Made by a program: the position numbers and the translations under genes. From NCBI RefSeq assembly GCF_004363655.1, contig NZ_SNZH01000021.1, positions 60,731 through 124,730 of the forward strand: DNA of 64,000 nucleotides, read 5' to 3'. Shown one piece after another: positions 9,023 through 17,809 of this stretch; within the stretch, counting starts at the first letter, position 1; each line of letters begins with the position of its first letter. The DNA comes from Tahibacter aquaticus (GTDB taxonomy: Bacteria; Pseudomonadota; Gammaproteobacteria; Xanthomonadales; Rhodanobacteraceae). Under the pieces are notes generated by a model that was not told the DNA's origin, did no database searches, and worked only from the letters and a program-made list of their open reading frames with translations.

Positions 9023-9421
9023 TCAGCGGATCAACTCGACGGTGTCGTTGACCTTGGGCTTGCCGCTGACCACCTGGGCCTGGGCGTAGTGCGTATCGAA
9101 CAGCTCCGTGATCCGCACCTGGCCGACCGGCTCGCGACGGAACCGGGGGCCGGCCGCCTTGGGACTGCGCGAGACCCGCTTGTGGCGCACGACTTCGAGC
9201 ACCTGCCCGACCTGGGCGCCATCGGCCTCGCCCACGCAGACGACCAACGCGCCAGCGTCGGCCTCCAGAATCTGTCCGCGCATGACGACTTCATGTTTGA
9301 AGCTGCCCTCGGCGGCGTGGGCGGCGCCGGTCAGCGCCAGCATCAGGACGCCCAGGCCGAGCCAGCGGCGGGAGTGGCCACGCAGGGAGGCGGCGCGGTT
9401 GGAAACGGGGACGGTATTCAT
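9023..9421 (-). CDS. Small periplasmic protein, tandem paralogue 1 of 3
   Basis: Exported protein of 132 residues of unknown function. It shares the mature domain of the two following lipoproteins ([53 protein letters not shown]), but its signal peptide ends [11 protein letters not shown], a normal signal peptidase I site with no lipobox Cys. The set therefore has one soluble and two lipid-anchored versions. Its ATG overlaps the P-type ATPase stop by four bases (9418-9421), so it is translated with that pump; this supports a periplasmic role related to the exported metal. Confidence 0.77.
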   Translation of the reverse strand: MNTVPVSNRAASLRGHSRRWLGLGVLMLALTGAAHAAEGSFKHEVVMRGQILEADAGALVVCVGEADGAQVGQVLEVVRHKRVSRSPKAAGPRFRREPVGQVRITELFDTHYAQAQVVSGKPKVNDTVELIR

Positions 9422-11844
9422 GAGAGGGACTCCTTGGGGGTCTCAGGGGACGGGGCGGCCGCGGCGGCGGCCAGGGGGAGGCGCTTGAGCAACAGCGCAT
9501 TGACCGCCACGATCACCGAGCTGCCGGACATCGACAGCGCGGCGATTTCGGGCGAGAGCACGAACGGGAAGAGCACACCGGCGGCCAGCGGGAACGCCAG
9601 GACGTTGTAGCCCACCGCCCACGCCAGGTTCTGGTGCATCTTGCGCAGCGTCCCGCGGGCGATCGTGATCGCCCGCACGACGTCATAGGGGTCGCTGCGC
9701 ATCAGCACGATGTCGGCACTGTCGATGGCGACGTCCGTGCCGGCGCCGATCGCGAAGCCGACCTCGGCTTGCGTGAGCGCCGGGGCGTCGTTGACGCCAT
9801 CGCCGACCATGCCGACTTTCAGGCCCTGGGCCTGCAGTTTCTTGACCTCATCGGCCTTCTGGCCAGGCAGGACATCGGCCAGCACGATGTCGATGCCCAG
9901 GTCCGCGGCCACACGCTCGGCGGTGGGCCGGTTGTCGCCGGTGATCATCGCCACCCGGACCTTGCGCCGGTGAAGCTCCTGGATCGTGGCCCGGGAGGTG
10001 GGGCGAATGGCATCCGCAATCGCAATGACGCCCGCCAGGCGCCGGTCGACGGCCACGTAGATCACGGTCCGGCCGGCGCCCTTGAGGCTCTCGGCTCGTG
10101 CCTCGATCTCGTCCACGGCCACGCCCTCGGCCGTCATCAGCAGGCGGTTGCCCAAATGCACCCAGCGACCCGCCACCCGGCCCATGGCGCCCTGTCCGTC
10201 GATGTTGGTGTAGTCCGACGCGCGATCTGTGACAGGCCCGGCGTGCTTGAGGATGGCCTGCGCCAGCGGGTGTTCGGAGTGCGCCTCCACGGCGGCCGCA
10301 ATCTCGATGAGGCGCGCCTCGTCCCAGTCCGCCGCCGGCACCGTTTCCACGACATCGGGTTGCCCCACCGTGAGCGTGCCGGTCTTGTCGAAGATCACGA
10401 CGTCCAGACGAGCGCACTGCTCAATCGCCTCGGCGTGCTTGAACAGAATGCCGTGGCGGGCGCCCATGCCGGTGCCGATCATGATCGCCATCGGGGTGGC
10501 CAAGCCCAAGGCATCGGGGCAGGCGATCACGAAGACGGTGATGGTCAAGGTGAGCGCGAACAGCAGGGTCTGCCCGATCCACCAGAACCAGACCGCGAAG
10601 GTGAGCGCGCCGATCACGATCGCCGCCAGCACCAGCCATTGCGAGGCCCGGTCGGCCAGCAGCTGGGCTGGGGCCTTGGAGTTCTGCGCTTCCTGGACGA
10701 GCTTGATGATTTGGGCCAGCGCGGTATCGGCGCCCACCTTGGTGGCGCGATAGGTGAAGGCGCCGCTGCGATTGATGGTGCCGCCCACGACGAGCGAGCC
10801 CGGCGCCTTCTTCACGGGCATCGATTCGCCGGTGAGCATGGATTCGTCTACCTGGGACTGGCCCTCGAGCACCTCACCATCCACCGGCACCTTGGCGCCT
10901 GGCCGAACGACCACCACCTCGCCCACCTGCACCTCATCGGTGGCGATCTCCACATCGACGTTGTCCCGGCGAACGATCGCCTTTGGGGGGGAGAGCTTGA
11001 GCAGCGCCTTCATGGCATCCGAGGCGCCGGCGCGAGCTCGCATTTCCAGCCAGTGGCCCAGCAGGATGAAGGTCAGCAGGACCGAGGAGGCCTCGTAGAA
11101 GTTGGGCCCGTCGAACACGAAGGTCGCGCCCAGGCTGAAGCCGTAGCCGGTGCCGACGCTGAGCAGCACCAGCACCGCCATGTCCAGCACGCCGCGGCGC
11201 AGCGAGCGAATCGCGGCCGCGAAGAAGGGCCAGCCCGGGTAAAGCACCGCACCGCTGGCCAGCAGCCACAACCAGACGTTCTCGGCCAGTCCGAACGGGG
11301 TCGCGGGCGGACTCATCATGCCCATCGGCGACCAGATGAACAGCGGGATCGAGAACAGCAGGGCGACCACAAAGCGCCGGCGCATGTCCGCTGCCGCCGC
11401 GTGCAGGTCGCCCCCGTGGTGCATGCCCTCGTGCGGGTCCGCGCCGCGCTTGTCCGGCGCGACGGGCGCATGGCCCGCGTGCCCTTGCATCGACGGCGTT
11501 GCGTCCTCAGGGAGGGCCGACGCTGCGGGGGAGGGCGACGGGGCATGGCCGGCATGTGCAGAGTGACTGGTGGCCGACCCGGCGGAGGCGCCTGGCGGGA
11601 CAAACTCGGCGGACGGGGCGCGGCAGGTGAAGCCGCAAGCGCGAATCGCCGCCGTAATCGCCGTCGGCTCCGCAGCGCCGCGGGTATAGCGCACCTGAAG
11701 CGTGCCGGCCGCAAAATTGGCTTCGGCGGCCTGCACGCCCGGCAACCCGCGAACCGTGGCGGCCAGCGTGCGGGCGCAGCCCTCGGTCAGCATGTCGCCG
11801 ATCGGCCAGACCCTTACCGCCTGAGTGTTCATGGCGGTGCTCAT
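9418..11844 (-). CDS. P1B-type heavy-metal (probably copper) translocating ATPase
   Basis: Inner-membrane metal-exporting ATPase of 808 residues. Order of parts: a degenerate HMA domain (residues 10-75) without the usual CxxC; a His/Met-rich linker (about 95-150) with HAGH and MHHGGDLH repeats; eight expected membrane spans; actuator motif TGES (338-341); the membrane metal site written CPD (442-444) instead of CPC or CPH; phosphorylation motif DKTGT (486-490); SEHPLAQA; and GDGVNDAP in the hinge. The His-rich N-terminus is reminiscent of CopB-type pumps, but the CPD triad makes metal and oxidation state uncertain. Its ATG overlaps the upstream methyltransferase-like gene (11841-11844) and its stop overlaps the next small exported protein. 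Confidence 0.92.
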   Translation of the reverse strand: MSTAMNTQAVRVWPIGDMLTEGCARTLAATVRGLPGVQAAEANFAAGTLQVRYTRGAAEPTAITAAIRACGFTCRAPSAEFVPPGASAGSATSHSAHAGHAPSPSPAASALPEDATPSMQGHAGHAPVAPDKRGADPHEGMHHGGDLHAAAADMRRRFVVALLFSIPLFIWSPMGMMSPPATPFGLAENVWLWLLASGAVLYPGWPFFAAAIRSLRRGVLDMAVLVLLSVGTGYGFSLGATFVFDGPNFYEASSVLLTFILLGHWLEMRARAGASDAMKALLKLSPPKAIVRRDNVDVEIATDEVQVGEVVVVRPGAKVPVDGEVLEGQSQVDESMLTGESMPVKKAPGSLVVGGTINRSGAFTYRATKVGADTALAQIIKLVQEAQNSKAPAQLLADRASQWLVLAAIVIGALTFAVWFWWIGQTLLFALTLTITVFVIACPDALGLATPMAIMIGTGMGARHGILFKHAEAIEQCARLDVVIFDKTGTLTVGQPDVVETVPAADWDEARLIEIAAAVEAHSEHPLAQAILKHAGPVTDRASDYTNIDGQGAMGRVAGRWVHLGNRLLMTAEGVAVDEIEARAESLKGAGRTVIYVAVDRRLAGVIAIADAIRPTSRATIQELHRRKVRVAMITGDNRPTAERVAADLGIDIVLADVLPGQKADEVKKLQAQGLKVGMVGDGVNDAPALTQAEVGFAIGAGTDVAIDSADIVLMRSDPYDVVRAITIARGTLRKMHQNLAWAVGYNVLAFPLAAGVLFPFVLSPEIAALSMSGSSVIVAVNALLLKRLPLAAAAAAPSPETPKESLS

Positions 11845-12494
11845 GACGCCACCGCCAGCGGCCGGCGACGGCGTGGGAAGAACCGCGGCACCGCGTCCGC
11901 GTACTGCTCATACGCCGTGCCAAAGCGTGCCCGGGTTTCGTGCTCCTCGTTGATCGCCAGGCGCACATAGGTGATCAGCATCACCGGGTACAGCACCAGC
12001 GTGAGTAGGGTCGGCCACTGGACCAGGAAGCCGGTCATGATCAAGGCGAACCCGACATACTGCGGATGCCGTAAGCGGGCATAGGGGCCGGTCTGGGCCA
12101 GCTCGCCGCTGCGCTGGGCCTGATACAGCACCGGCCAGGCCCGAGCGAGCAGCCAGAAGCCGCCACCGATCAGCACGAAACTCAGGATATGGAAGGGGCC
12201 GAAGTGCGGATTGCTCCGCCAGCCAAACATCATCTCCAGCACATGGCCGGCGTCGTGACTGAGCCAGTTCACCTCCGGAAAGCGCGACGACAGCCAGCCC
12301 GACAACAGAAACAGGCTCAGTGGGAAGCCGTACATCTCGGCGAACAACGCCACAACGAACGCCGAGTACAGGCCGAAGCTGCGCCAGTCGCGTGTCGTGA
12401 GCGGAGTGTAGAAACTCCAGGCGAAAAAGATGAAGAACGCGGCGTTGAGCACGGCCAGCGTCCACAGGCCGTAGCCGGGAATGAGCGGGTTCAT
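11841..12494 (-). CDS. Isoprenylcysteine methyltransferase-like (ICMT/PEMT) membrane protein, copy 1
   Basis: Integral membrane protein of 217 residues with about five hydrophobic spans. The C-terminal cytosolic part carries the ICMT/PEMT signature: [12 protein letters not shown], then [17 protein letters not shown], the SAM-binding elements of this methyltransferase fold. The substrate is unknown; bacterial members often sit in metal-resistance operons. The start at 12494 has GGAGA upstream and overlaps the stop of the DUF2933 gene by four bases. A closely related copy sits at 24442-25089, again directly after a DUF2933 gene, so the two genes form a duplicated module. Confidence 0.82.
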   Translation of the reverse strand: MNPLIPGYGLWTLAVLNAAFFIFFAWSFYTPLTTRDWRSFGLYSAFVVALFAEMYGFPLSLFLLSGWLSSRFPEVNWLSHDAGHVLEMMFGWRSNPHFGPFHILSFVLIGGGFWLLARAWPVLYQAQRSGELAQTGPYARLRHPQYVGFALIMTGFLVQWPTLLTLVLYPVMLITYVRLAINEEHETRARFGTAYEQYADAVPRFFPRRRRPLAVAS

Positions 12495-12859
12495 GGCAGG
12501 TCTCCCCGATGGACGTGCGGGCGCGGCGTCCGTGGGCCATCTCCCGGTGGGGTGGGGACATCGGCCGGCGGTCCGCCATTGGAGGACGCGCGGTCCGCGT
12601 CCCCATCGCCGTGCCCGCCGTGACCCCCGTACCCACCATGACTTCCATGGCCCCCGTGGCCCCCGTGGCCCCCGTGGCCAAACACGTGGAGCAAGGGACA
12701 CGCCAGCAGGATCAGGATTGGCAGCCAGCGCCAGAGTCCGGACAGGTGCAGGCGGTGCTCGGCGATCAGGTAGAAGGCCGCAAACCCCATCAACACCCAG
12801 AAGATCACGCGGGCGCGTTGCTGGTTGGGGGAGCGGGGATGGACAGTGGGTGTGGTCAT
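12491..12859 (-). CDS. DUF2933-like small membrane protein with His/Gly repeat, copy 1
   Basis: Small protein of 122 residues. One or two hydrophobic helices (FWVLMGFAAFYLIAEH and LPILILLACPLLHVF) are followed by a run of HGGHGG repeats and a proline-rich tail. The AEHRLHL..LPILILLACPLLH pattern fits the DUF2933 family that occurs beside copper and other metal-resistance genes. The His-rich tail may bind metal; this is inference. Its stop overlaps the start of the methyltransferase-like gene. Copy 2 is at 25104-25400. Confidence 0.75.
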   Translation of the reverse strand: MTTPTVHPRSPNQQRARVIFWVLMGFAAFYLIAEHRLHLSGLWRWLPILILLACPLLHVFGHGGHGGHGGHGSHGGYGGHGGHGDGDADRASSNGGPPADVPTPPGDGPRTPRPHVHRGDLP

Positions 12860-12886
12860 GGGGAGTCTCCTGGCGAACAGCCGCGT

Positions 12887-13204
12887 TCAGGACTTGCCGA
12901 GCGTGCGCAGGTAGCCGACCAGCGCCGTGGCATCAGCGGCAGTCAGCGCGGCATTGCCGCCCTTGGCCGGCATCGCCATTGGCGAGCCCGGCGTTTGGAA
13001 TCCGTTGAGGATGCTGGCCGCAAGCTCCGCATCCGACTTGCCGAAGCGCGTGGCCAGGTCCGGTACGCCCGGAATGGCGCCCTTGCCCGTGGGCCCGTGG
13101 CAGGCCACGCAGGTGGTGTCGTACAGGGCCTTGGGCTCGGCCGCGAGGGCGGGGACGGTCACGGCGATCGTCAGCGCACACAGGACGGGAGAGAGGAGGC
13201 GCAT
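12887..13204 (-). CDS. Monohaem cytochrome c (c5-type), periplasmic
   Basis: Exported protein of 105 residues with signal peptide ending VPALAAEP and one haem site CVACH, followed by GPTGKGAIPGVPDLATR and an axial methionine in SPMAMPAKGG. It is nearly identical in its haem domain to the first domain of the gene immediately to its right, so one arose from the other by duplication. One base separates it from that gene (13206). Likely role: periplasmic electron carrier paired with the dihaem protein, perhaps for copper or other metal redox chemistry in this operon. Confidence 0.88.
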   Translation of the reverse strand: MRLLSPVLCALTIAVTVPALAAEPKALYDTTCVACHGPTGKGAIPGVPDLATRFGKSDAELAASILNGFQTPGSPMAMPAKGGNAALTAADATALVGYLRTLGKS

Positions 13205-13205
13205 A

Positions 13206-13853
13206 TCAGTTGCTCCCTTTGAGAAACACGAGGATGTCGTCGGCTTGCGCGCCATCCAGGCCGGCCCGCAGCCGCATATGGGTGACCACGACTTGCCACT
13301 GCTCGTCGGGCAGCGACTTGGGATCACGCATGGCATGGCAGCGGGCGCAGTTGTCGGCCCAGGCCTGCGCGCCACGCGCGAAGGCCGTGCTATCTGCCGC
13401 GACGCCCGCAGAGGTCGCCCCCGCCGGCGCCGGGGCTAGCACGGCGGCTGGCGGGGAGGCGGGCGCGCCGTTGGCGGCCGACGGGGGCGGAGGGGTTCCC
13501 GCGCCGGATCGCAGGTAGCCAATGATGGCCTGCGCATCCTCCGCGGTCAGGGCGGGATTGCCGCCCTTGGCGGGCATCGCCATCGGCGAGCCTGGGGTCT
13601 GGAAACCGTTGAGTACGTTGTTAACCAGCTCGGCGTCGGGCTTGTCCAGACGCGTGGCCAGATCCGGCACGCCGGGAATGGCGCCCTTGCCGGTCGGGCC
13701 ATGGCAGGCGACGCAGGTGGACTCGTACAGGGCCTTGCCATCGGCGGCGATGGCGCCAGCCGGCAGGATGACCAGGGCGAGTCCAAAGGCAGCCGCCACG
13801 GCCCGCAGGCTCTGGCTCGCGATGGCCGGGGAACGAAGAGGGACGCGTGTCAT
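13206..13853 (-). CDS. Dihaem cytochrome c, periplasmic
   Basis: Exported protein of 215 residues. The signal peptide ends AGAIAADG; the first haem domain has CVACH with Met in SPMAMPAKGG; a Pro/Ala-rich linker of about 45 residues follows; the second haem site is CARCH in DNCARCHAM. The first domain repeats the neighbouring monohaem cytochrome, while the second differs and resembles dihaem subunits of molybdoenzymes. The start at 13853 is the ATG just before the signal peptide; longer reading has no homology. It sits 11 bases after the porin-like gene. Confidence 0.88.
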   Translation of the reverse strand: MTRVPLRSPAIASQSLRAVAAAFGLALVILPAGAIAADGKALYESTCVACHGPTGKGAIPGVPDLATRLDKPDAELVNNVLNGFQTPGSPMAMPAKGGNPALTAEDAQAIIGYLRSGAGTPPPPSAANGAPASPPAAVLAPAPAGATSAGVAADSTAFARGAQAWADNCARCHAMRDPKSLPDEQWQVVVTHMRLRAGLDGAQADDILVFLKGSN

Positions 13854-13864
13854 GACAGGTCTCC

Positions 13865-14952
13865 TTAGAAGCCGTGGGCCAGCTGCAACAGCACGCGATC
13901 GGCCTCGGCCTCGGCGTTGTCGCTGTCGTTGATCTCCCAGCTGAGCTTGAGCTGGGTACCGGGGCGGAACAGGTAGTTCAGACCCAGGGCGGTTTGCTGG
14001 AAGGTCGACTCGCCGTGCGGCGAGAGCGAGTCGCCAACGCGCAGCACCGTCTCCCAGCGGTCGGCGCCGAAGCGATACGCCCCCTGCACATACCAGGCGC
14101 GCCAAGTCGCGCCATCGGGCGCCAGGCTCATCGGCGCGTCGCCGACCCGCTGGCGGATCCATTCGCCCCGCAGCGACACCGCCCGGCTGGCCTGCCAGGC
14201 CACGTCCACCCCCTCGACCCGGTAGGCACGGGTGGGCTCGGCCATGCCGATTCCCATCTCGCCCGGATCGAGCACGACATCGCCACGGGTCAGCGAGGCG
14301 CCCAGTTCCAGGCCGGGCCGCGGCAGCCAGCCGACGCGACCACCCCAGACCCGTTCGCCATCGCGGTTGGTCGAGGATCCCTCGACATCCAGATCCAGAC
14401 CTTCCATGCCCTCGAGCCCCAGGCGCGGACCGTTGGCGACATACAGGGCGTAGTTGAGCTGGTGGCCATCCGCGAGGGCGCGACCGCCGCGCAGTTGCAC
14501 TCCCACGTCGGTCAAGGGCGCCGCGCCGCCATGGCCAAAGCCGGCCGGTACCGAGGCGAGCTTGTTGATCCAGGACGGATGCAGGTTCTGGAAGAAGTAG
14601 CCGACCGGGCTCAGGAACTTGCCAACCACCACGGCCGAGGAGTCGCCCAGCAACCAGCTCGCTGTCGCGTACTCCAGACCGGCGGCCTGGTCGCCGCGGT
14701 CATCGGCCTCGAACTCGGCCTCGGCCTCGATCAGAAAGCGCTCACCAACCTGCAGAAGATCGGCGCGAGGGTCACCGCGCCGAGCGTGCCGGCGTCGCCC
14801 TGGGTATCGGTCACCGTGACGTCGGCGTAGCCGGCGAAGTGAAAGATCACCGGCGAGTCGTCGGACGTGGAGGCCGCCTCGGGCGGCGCAGCGGCAACGA
14901 GCGGGGCGGCGAGTAGGCTGGCGAGCAGCAGAAAGAGTCGAGAGCGGTTCAT
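13865..14952 (-). pseudogene. Porin-like outer-membrane beta-barrel protein, single-base frameshift
   Basis: The first frame (14952 down to about 14755) gives a signal peptide (LLAAPLVAAAPPEAAS) and a first beta strand ending TLAPIF, then runs to a stop. The next frame takes over with LLQVGERFLIEAEAEFE and continues as an alternating-strand barrel to the terminal LLQLAHGF, whose last Phe is typical of outer-membrane proteins. One missing base near 14755 (ATCTTCTGCAG where ATCTTCCTGCAG would restore the frame) explains the break; the restored protein would be about 362 residues. It may be a real null allele or a sequencing error. Its start overlaps the DUF5676 gene (14949-14952). The substrate is not known; the barrel may allow passage of anions or metal complexes. 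Confidence 0.8.
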
Positions 14953-15233
14953 CGGCTACCTCCGATCCAACGATGCACGGTGGCAAACAGGGCACCGGCG
15001 ACGAAGGCGTAGCCGGCAATCGCGAGCGTGCCGATCAGCACGGCGCCCCAGCGCAACTCGCCGATGGCGGGCGAGAGGCCGGACAGGCTCAGGCCATGCA
15101 CGATCAGGCCCAGGCCGGCGGCCAAGGCCCCGGGTGACCACGCCACGACCAGGGCGCACGCCAGGTAAAGCACAGCCGCCGTCACGGCCAGGGACAGGCC
15201 GCAGGAGAGCGGGGACAAACGAGGGCTTGTCAT
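14949..15233 (-). CDS. DUF5676-like small membrane protein
   Basis: Protein of 94 residues with two strong hydrophobic helices (LSLAVTAAVLYLACALVV and AVLIGTLAIAGYAFVAGALF) around a central LGLIVHGLSLSGL segment. This layout matches DUF5676 membrane proteins found in metal-resistance clusters. Its stop overlaps the porin start and its start overlaps the stop of the MerR-type regulator by four bases (15230-15233), so it is the first structural gene after the regulator. The biochemical role is unknown. Confidence 0.7.
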   Translation of the reverse strand: MTSPRLSPLSCGLSLAVTAAVLYLACALVVAWSPGALAAGLGLIVHGLSLSGLSPAIGELRWGAVLIGTLAIAGYAFVAGALFATVHRWIGGSR

Positions 15234-15742
15234 GAGGGTTTCTCCGAAGAAGCGCGACGACCCAACAGCCGCCGCGGGGTGGTTTGGGGAACGGCGGCGG
15301 CTTCACTGGCCGCGATCGCCTCGATCAAGGCGCACACGTCATTGCCGGTCGGCACGGCGTCGGGCAGGTGGGTCCAATGCGCGACGGCGGTGGCCATGCG
15401 CATCTGCAGGGCCAGCAGGTGTTCCAGTTGGTCCCGGGTTTCCTTCAAGCGCCGGGTCATGATGTCGCGCACCAGCGGACAGGGACTCTTGCGCTGGCGG
15501 CTGCGGCGCAGGATTTCCTCGATCTCGGCGAGGGTGAAGCCGAGACGCTGCGCCGTGCGGATGAAATGCAGGCGATGCAGTTCCGCGGTCGAGAACAACT
15601 GGTAGCCGGCCTCGGTGTGGCTGGCTGCGCGAAGCAGGCCGCGGCGCAGGTAGTTGCGCACCACGTGCACGGTCACGCCTCCCAAGTGCGCCAGACGGCG
15701 CACCGTCATCGGCGGATCGGATTTGCGAAGGTCGGCCGTCAT
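15230..15742 (-). CDS. MerR-family regulator with MerD-like DNA-binding domain
   Basis: Regulator of 170 residues, first gene of the leftward operon. The N-terminal winged helix reads VRRLAHLGGVTVHVVRNYLRRGLL, which is closer to MerD (VxVHIVRDYLLRGLL type) than to classical MerR (RFYxRxGLL). The dimerisation helix follows, and only two cysteines could bind metal: C88 in SPCPLV and C137 in NDVCAL. The start at 15742 was preferred to an upstream ATG at 15793, which would lie inside the promoter. A MerR-type promoter with a 19-base spacer lies 28-58 bases upstream, so it probably regulates its own operon. Confidence 0.87.
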   Translation of the reverse strand: MTADLRKSDPPMTVRRLAHLGGVTVHVVRNYLRRGLLRAASHTEAGYQLFSTAELHRLHFIRTAQRLGFTLAEIEEILRRSRQRKSPCPLVRDIMTRRLKETRDQLEHLLALQMRMATAVAHWTHLPDAVPTGNDVCALIEAIAASEAAAVPQTTPRRLLGRRASSEKPS

Positions 15743-15769
15743 TGCATGCTCCCGCAGAACCGTCCGGAG

Positions 15770-15800
15770 ACCGTAAACCTGTGTGTCGAACACAGGTCAA
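15770..15800 (-). promoter_or_regulatory. MerR-type promoter and operator for the leftward metal operon
   Basis: Reading leftwards, TTGACC (15795-15800) and TACGGT (15770-15775) are separated by 19 bases, the over-long spacer that MerR regulators act on. Inside is a dyad, acctgtgt (15777-15784) and acacaggt (15790-15797), with 5 bases between. Placement directly upstream of the MerR-type gene fits autoregulation. Confidence 0.8.
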
Positions 15801-15987
15801 GGCACGCCGGCCGGCGCAGAGCGGCAGTGACAACACGCTTGGAGTGGGACGATCCCATCGTCTTGGCCTCGCACGAACCGCTGCCCAGGGGCGATGCGGT
15901 AGGAGTCGGCGGGGCAGGCCGTGGACACGGCGGCTGCACCGAAGCGACCGGAGCCCGGACGGGCACCGGCCGGTCATCGGCGCGGGA

Positions 15988-16410
15988 TCAGATCAGCAGG
16001 AGGCTCGCCGGGTGCGGCGTAGGTCGATGCCAAGCGCTATGCGGACGAGCGGCCACCGCGTGACCCGCCGCATCCGGCAGTCGCTGAACGGCTACGACTG
16101 GCAGAGTCGGCAGTGGGCCCAAGGCGGGGACAGACGCCAAGCGTGGCGCCTCCTTGCTCAGGTCACCTTGGCTGCAATGGGAGGCGCACAGGGGCGCATC
16201 GCTGCTGAGCGGGGCACCGTGGCACGGCGGGGGTGTTTCGACCGCGACGGCATCGCCGTGATCGGCATGCTGGGCGTGGGTGGGCATGGACGCCATCGCC
16301 GAAAGTGCGCACGCCGGATGGCTCGCCAGGGCCAGTTGGGCCCACACCAGTGCCAGCATCGCCAGCAGCGAAATCGGTGTACGCCAGCGGTGGCGGCGGA
16401 AGCGGTTCAT
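15988..16410 (-). CDS. Small exported Cys/His-rich protein (CopL/DUF2946-like, tentative), copy 1
   Basis: Predicted exported protein of 140 residues. A basic start and hydrophobic helix (ISLLAMLALVWAQLALA) precede a Cys/His-rich region: SHPAC, HADHGD, PPPCHG, and CASHCSQ, and it ends HRPTPHPASLLLI. The layout resembles CopL or DUF2946 proteins seen next to copper-efflux genes; the assignment is tentative. A GTG 12 bases upstream is an alternative start. The gene at 31558-31971 is a paralogue with the same ends, and both have a TTGAC..GTCAA palindrome just upstream. Likely role: periplasmic copper binding or regulation. Confidence 0.65.
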   Translation of the reverse strand: MNRFRRHRWRTPISLLAMLALVWAQLALASHPACALSAMASMPTHAQHADHGDAVAVETPPPCHGAPLSSDAPLCASHCSQGDLSKEAPRLASVPALGPLPTLPVVAVQRLPDAAGHAVAARPHSAWHRPTPHPASLLLI

Positions 16411-16448
16411 TGTCGAAGCCACTCTAACGCGGTTCGCAGGGTCGGAAG

Positions 16449-16462
16449 TTGACTTGGGTCAA
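16449..16462. promoter_or_regulatory. Palindrome ttgacttgggtcaa upstream of small Cys/His gene (copy 1)
   Basis: Fourteen-base palindrome of TTGAC-N4-GTCAA form, 39 bases upstream of the start at 16410. It matches the site at 32011-32024 in front of the paralogous gene. The 5-4-5 geometry is like FNR/CRP-family sites, but the factor is unknown. Confidence 0.5.
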
Positions 16463-16546
16463 ATGACGCAGCGTCGCGCCTGGTGCCTACCGACGCCACG
16501 ACGATACGCTGGCTGCCGCACGGGTCAAGTCGTTCGCGTGCACTGC

Positions 16547-17731
16547 TCAAGGTTCGGCCCCTTGTACGGGCGGACGCCTCGCTATGGCGACCGCGACTAC
16601 CACGGCGAGGCCCACCACGACGGCGATCCAAGCGGTCTGCGGTGTTTGAGCGCGGAATGCCACGCCGCCCAACAGTGCACCTGCGGCTTGTCCCAGCCCG
16701 CCCAGGGCGGCGCGCAGGCCCAGTTGCAACCCGTGCGCCCGGCCGGCGCTCCGTACGATCCACAGGCTGATCGTCGGTTGCAGGACGCCACCCCCAGCCG
16801 CCACCAATGCCACAACGGCGCCGAGCATCCACGCCTCCGACGTCCAGCGCAGCACACCGACCCCCAACGCCGAAACCAGAAATGCCGGCGCCAGCCAGCG
16901 CCACAAGCTGGTCGGGTCGCGCTGAGGTTGGAACACGCCGGTCTGCACCGCGATCATCACCAGGCCGCAGCCTGAGAACAACAATCCGATCGCCGGCGCC
17001 GACAGCCCCAGTTCTTCGCGCCCGCGCACACTCACCCCGACCTCCATGGCTCCCATCACCAAGCCGGCGACCATGGCTGCCGCGGCCAACAACCACAGGC
17101 GCGGCCGATCCGGGAGCCGCGACGGCGCGGCTAGCGACGCGGTGGTGGGTAGCGTGCGTATGCGCGCCACGGCGATCGCGGCGATCAAGATCAAGCCCGT
17201 CGCCAGCGCAATCGGCAACCGCAGGCTGGCGCCCTGGGCCAGCGCCCCACCCAGTAGCGGTCCCGCCAGCCCGCCCAGGAGCGCCGCCCGTGACACCCGT
17301 GCAACCGCTGTCCCGTAGACCGTGGGCGGACACCACTGCGCCGCCAGCGTGAGCACGGCCGGCACGGCCACGGCGCCGAGCGCGCCCTGCAGGGCGCGGA
17401 CCAGGACCAGTACGGTCAGCGACGATGGCCACCACAGGGCCAACTGCACCAGACCTTGGCCCACCAGACCGATCAACAGCAACCGGCGGGCGGAATAGCG
17501 GTCCAGCAGCCACCCCCACACCGGTGAGGCCACCACTGTCGCCAGCGTATAGGTCGCCATCATCATCCCGGTGGCGGCGGCGATGTCCTCGGGTGCCACC
17601 GTGGCAAGCAGGGCCGGCAGCACCGGCAACACCAGGCCGTACGCGGTGGCGATCACGAACAGCGCCAACAGTGGTCCGCGTAGTTGCCGCGGCACCGAAG
17701 CAACGGCGGAGTCAGCGCTCACCGGCTCCAT
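16547..17731 (-). CDS. MFS transporter, 12-span drug/metabolite exporter type
   Basis: Major facilitator of 394 residues with about 12 hydrophobic segments in two bundles. The motif-A region between spans 2 and 3 reads GWLLDRYSARRLLLIG, the usual D-R-x-x-R pattern. An aromatic/Gly-rich fifth-span region (VSRAALLGGLAGPLLGG) suggests a proton-antiport exporter. Start 17731 has a strong AAGGAGGT ribosome site; the longer open frame upstream is not protein-like. It is divergent from the MgtC-type gene, about 80 bases away. Substrate unknown. Confidence 0.88.
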   Translation of the reverse strand: MEPVSADSAVASVPRQLRGPLLALFVIATAYGLVLPVLPALLATVAPEDIAAATGMMMATYTLATVVASPVWGWLLDRYSARRLLLIGLVGQGLVQLALWWPSSLTVLVLVRALQGALGAVAVPAVLTLAAQWCPPTVYGTAVARVSRAALLGGLAGPLLGGALAQGASLRLPIALATGLILIAAIAVARIRTLPTTASLAAPSRLPDRPRLWLLAAAAMVAGLVMGAMEVGVSVRGREELGLSAPAIGLLFSGCGLVMIAVQTGVFQPQRDPTSLWRWLAPAFLVSALGVGVLRWTSEAWMLGAVVALVAAGGGVLQPTISLWIVRSAGRAHGLQLGLRAALGGLGQAAGALLGGVAFRAQTPQTAWIAVVVGLAVVVAVAIARRPPVQGAEP

Positions 17732-17809
17732 CGCCCTGCGACCTCCTTGACGGTGGCTGGGCCCGACGTGCCATGCTGGCCGGCGCATTGACTCTTCGGG
17801 CGAGCCCAC

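Noticed and set aside
9634..11970. Plus-strand open frame of 778 codons opposite the P-type ATPase
   Set aside because: Shadow of the pump gene; no ribosome site or protein-like segments.
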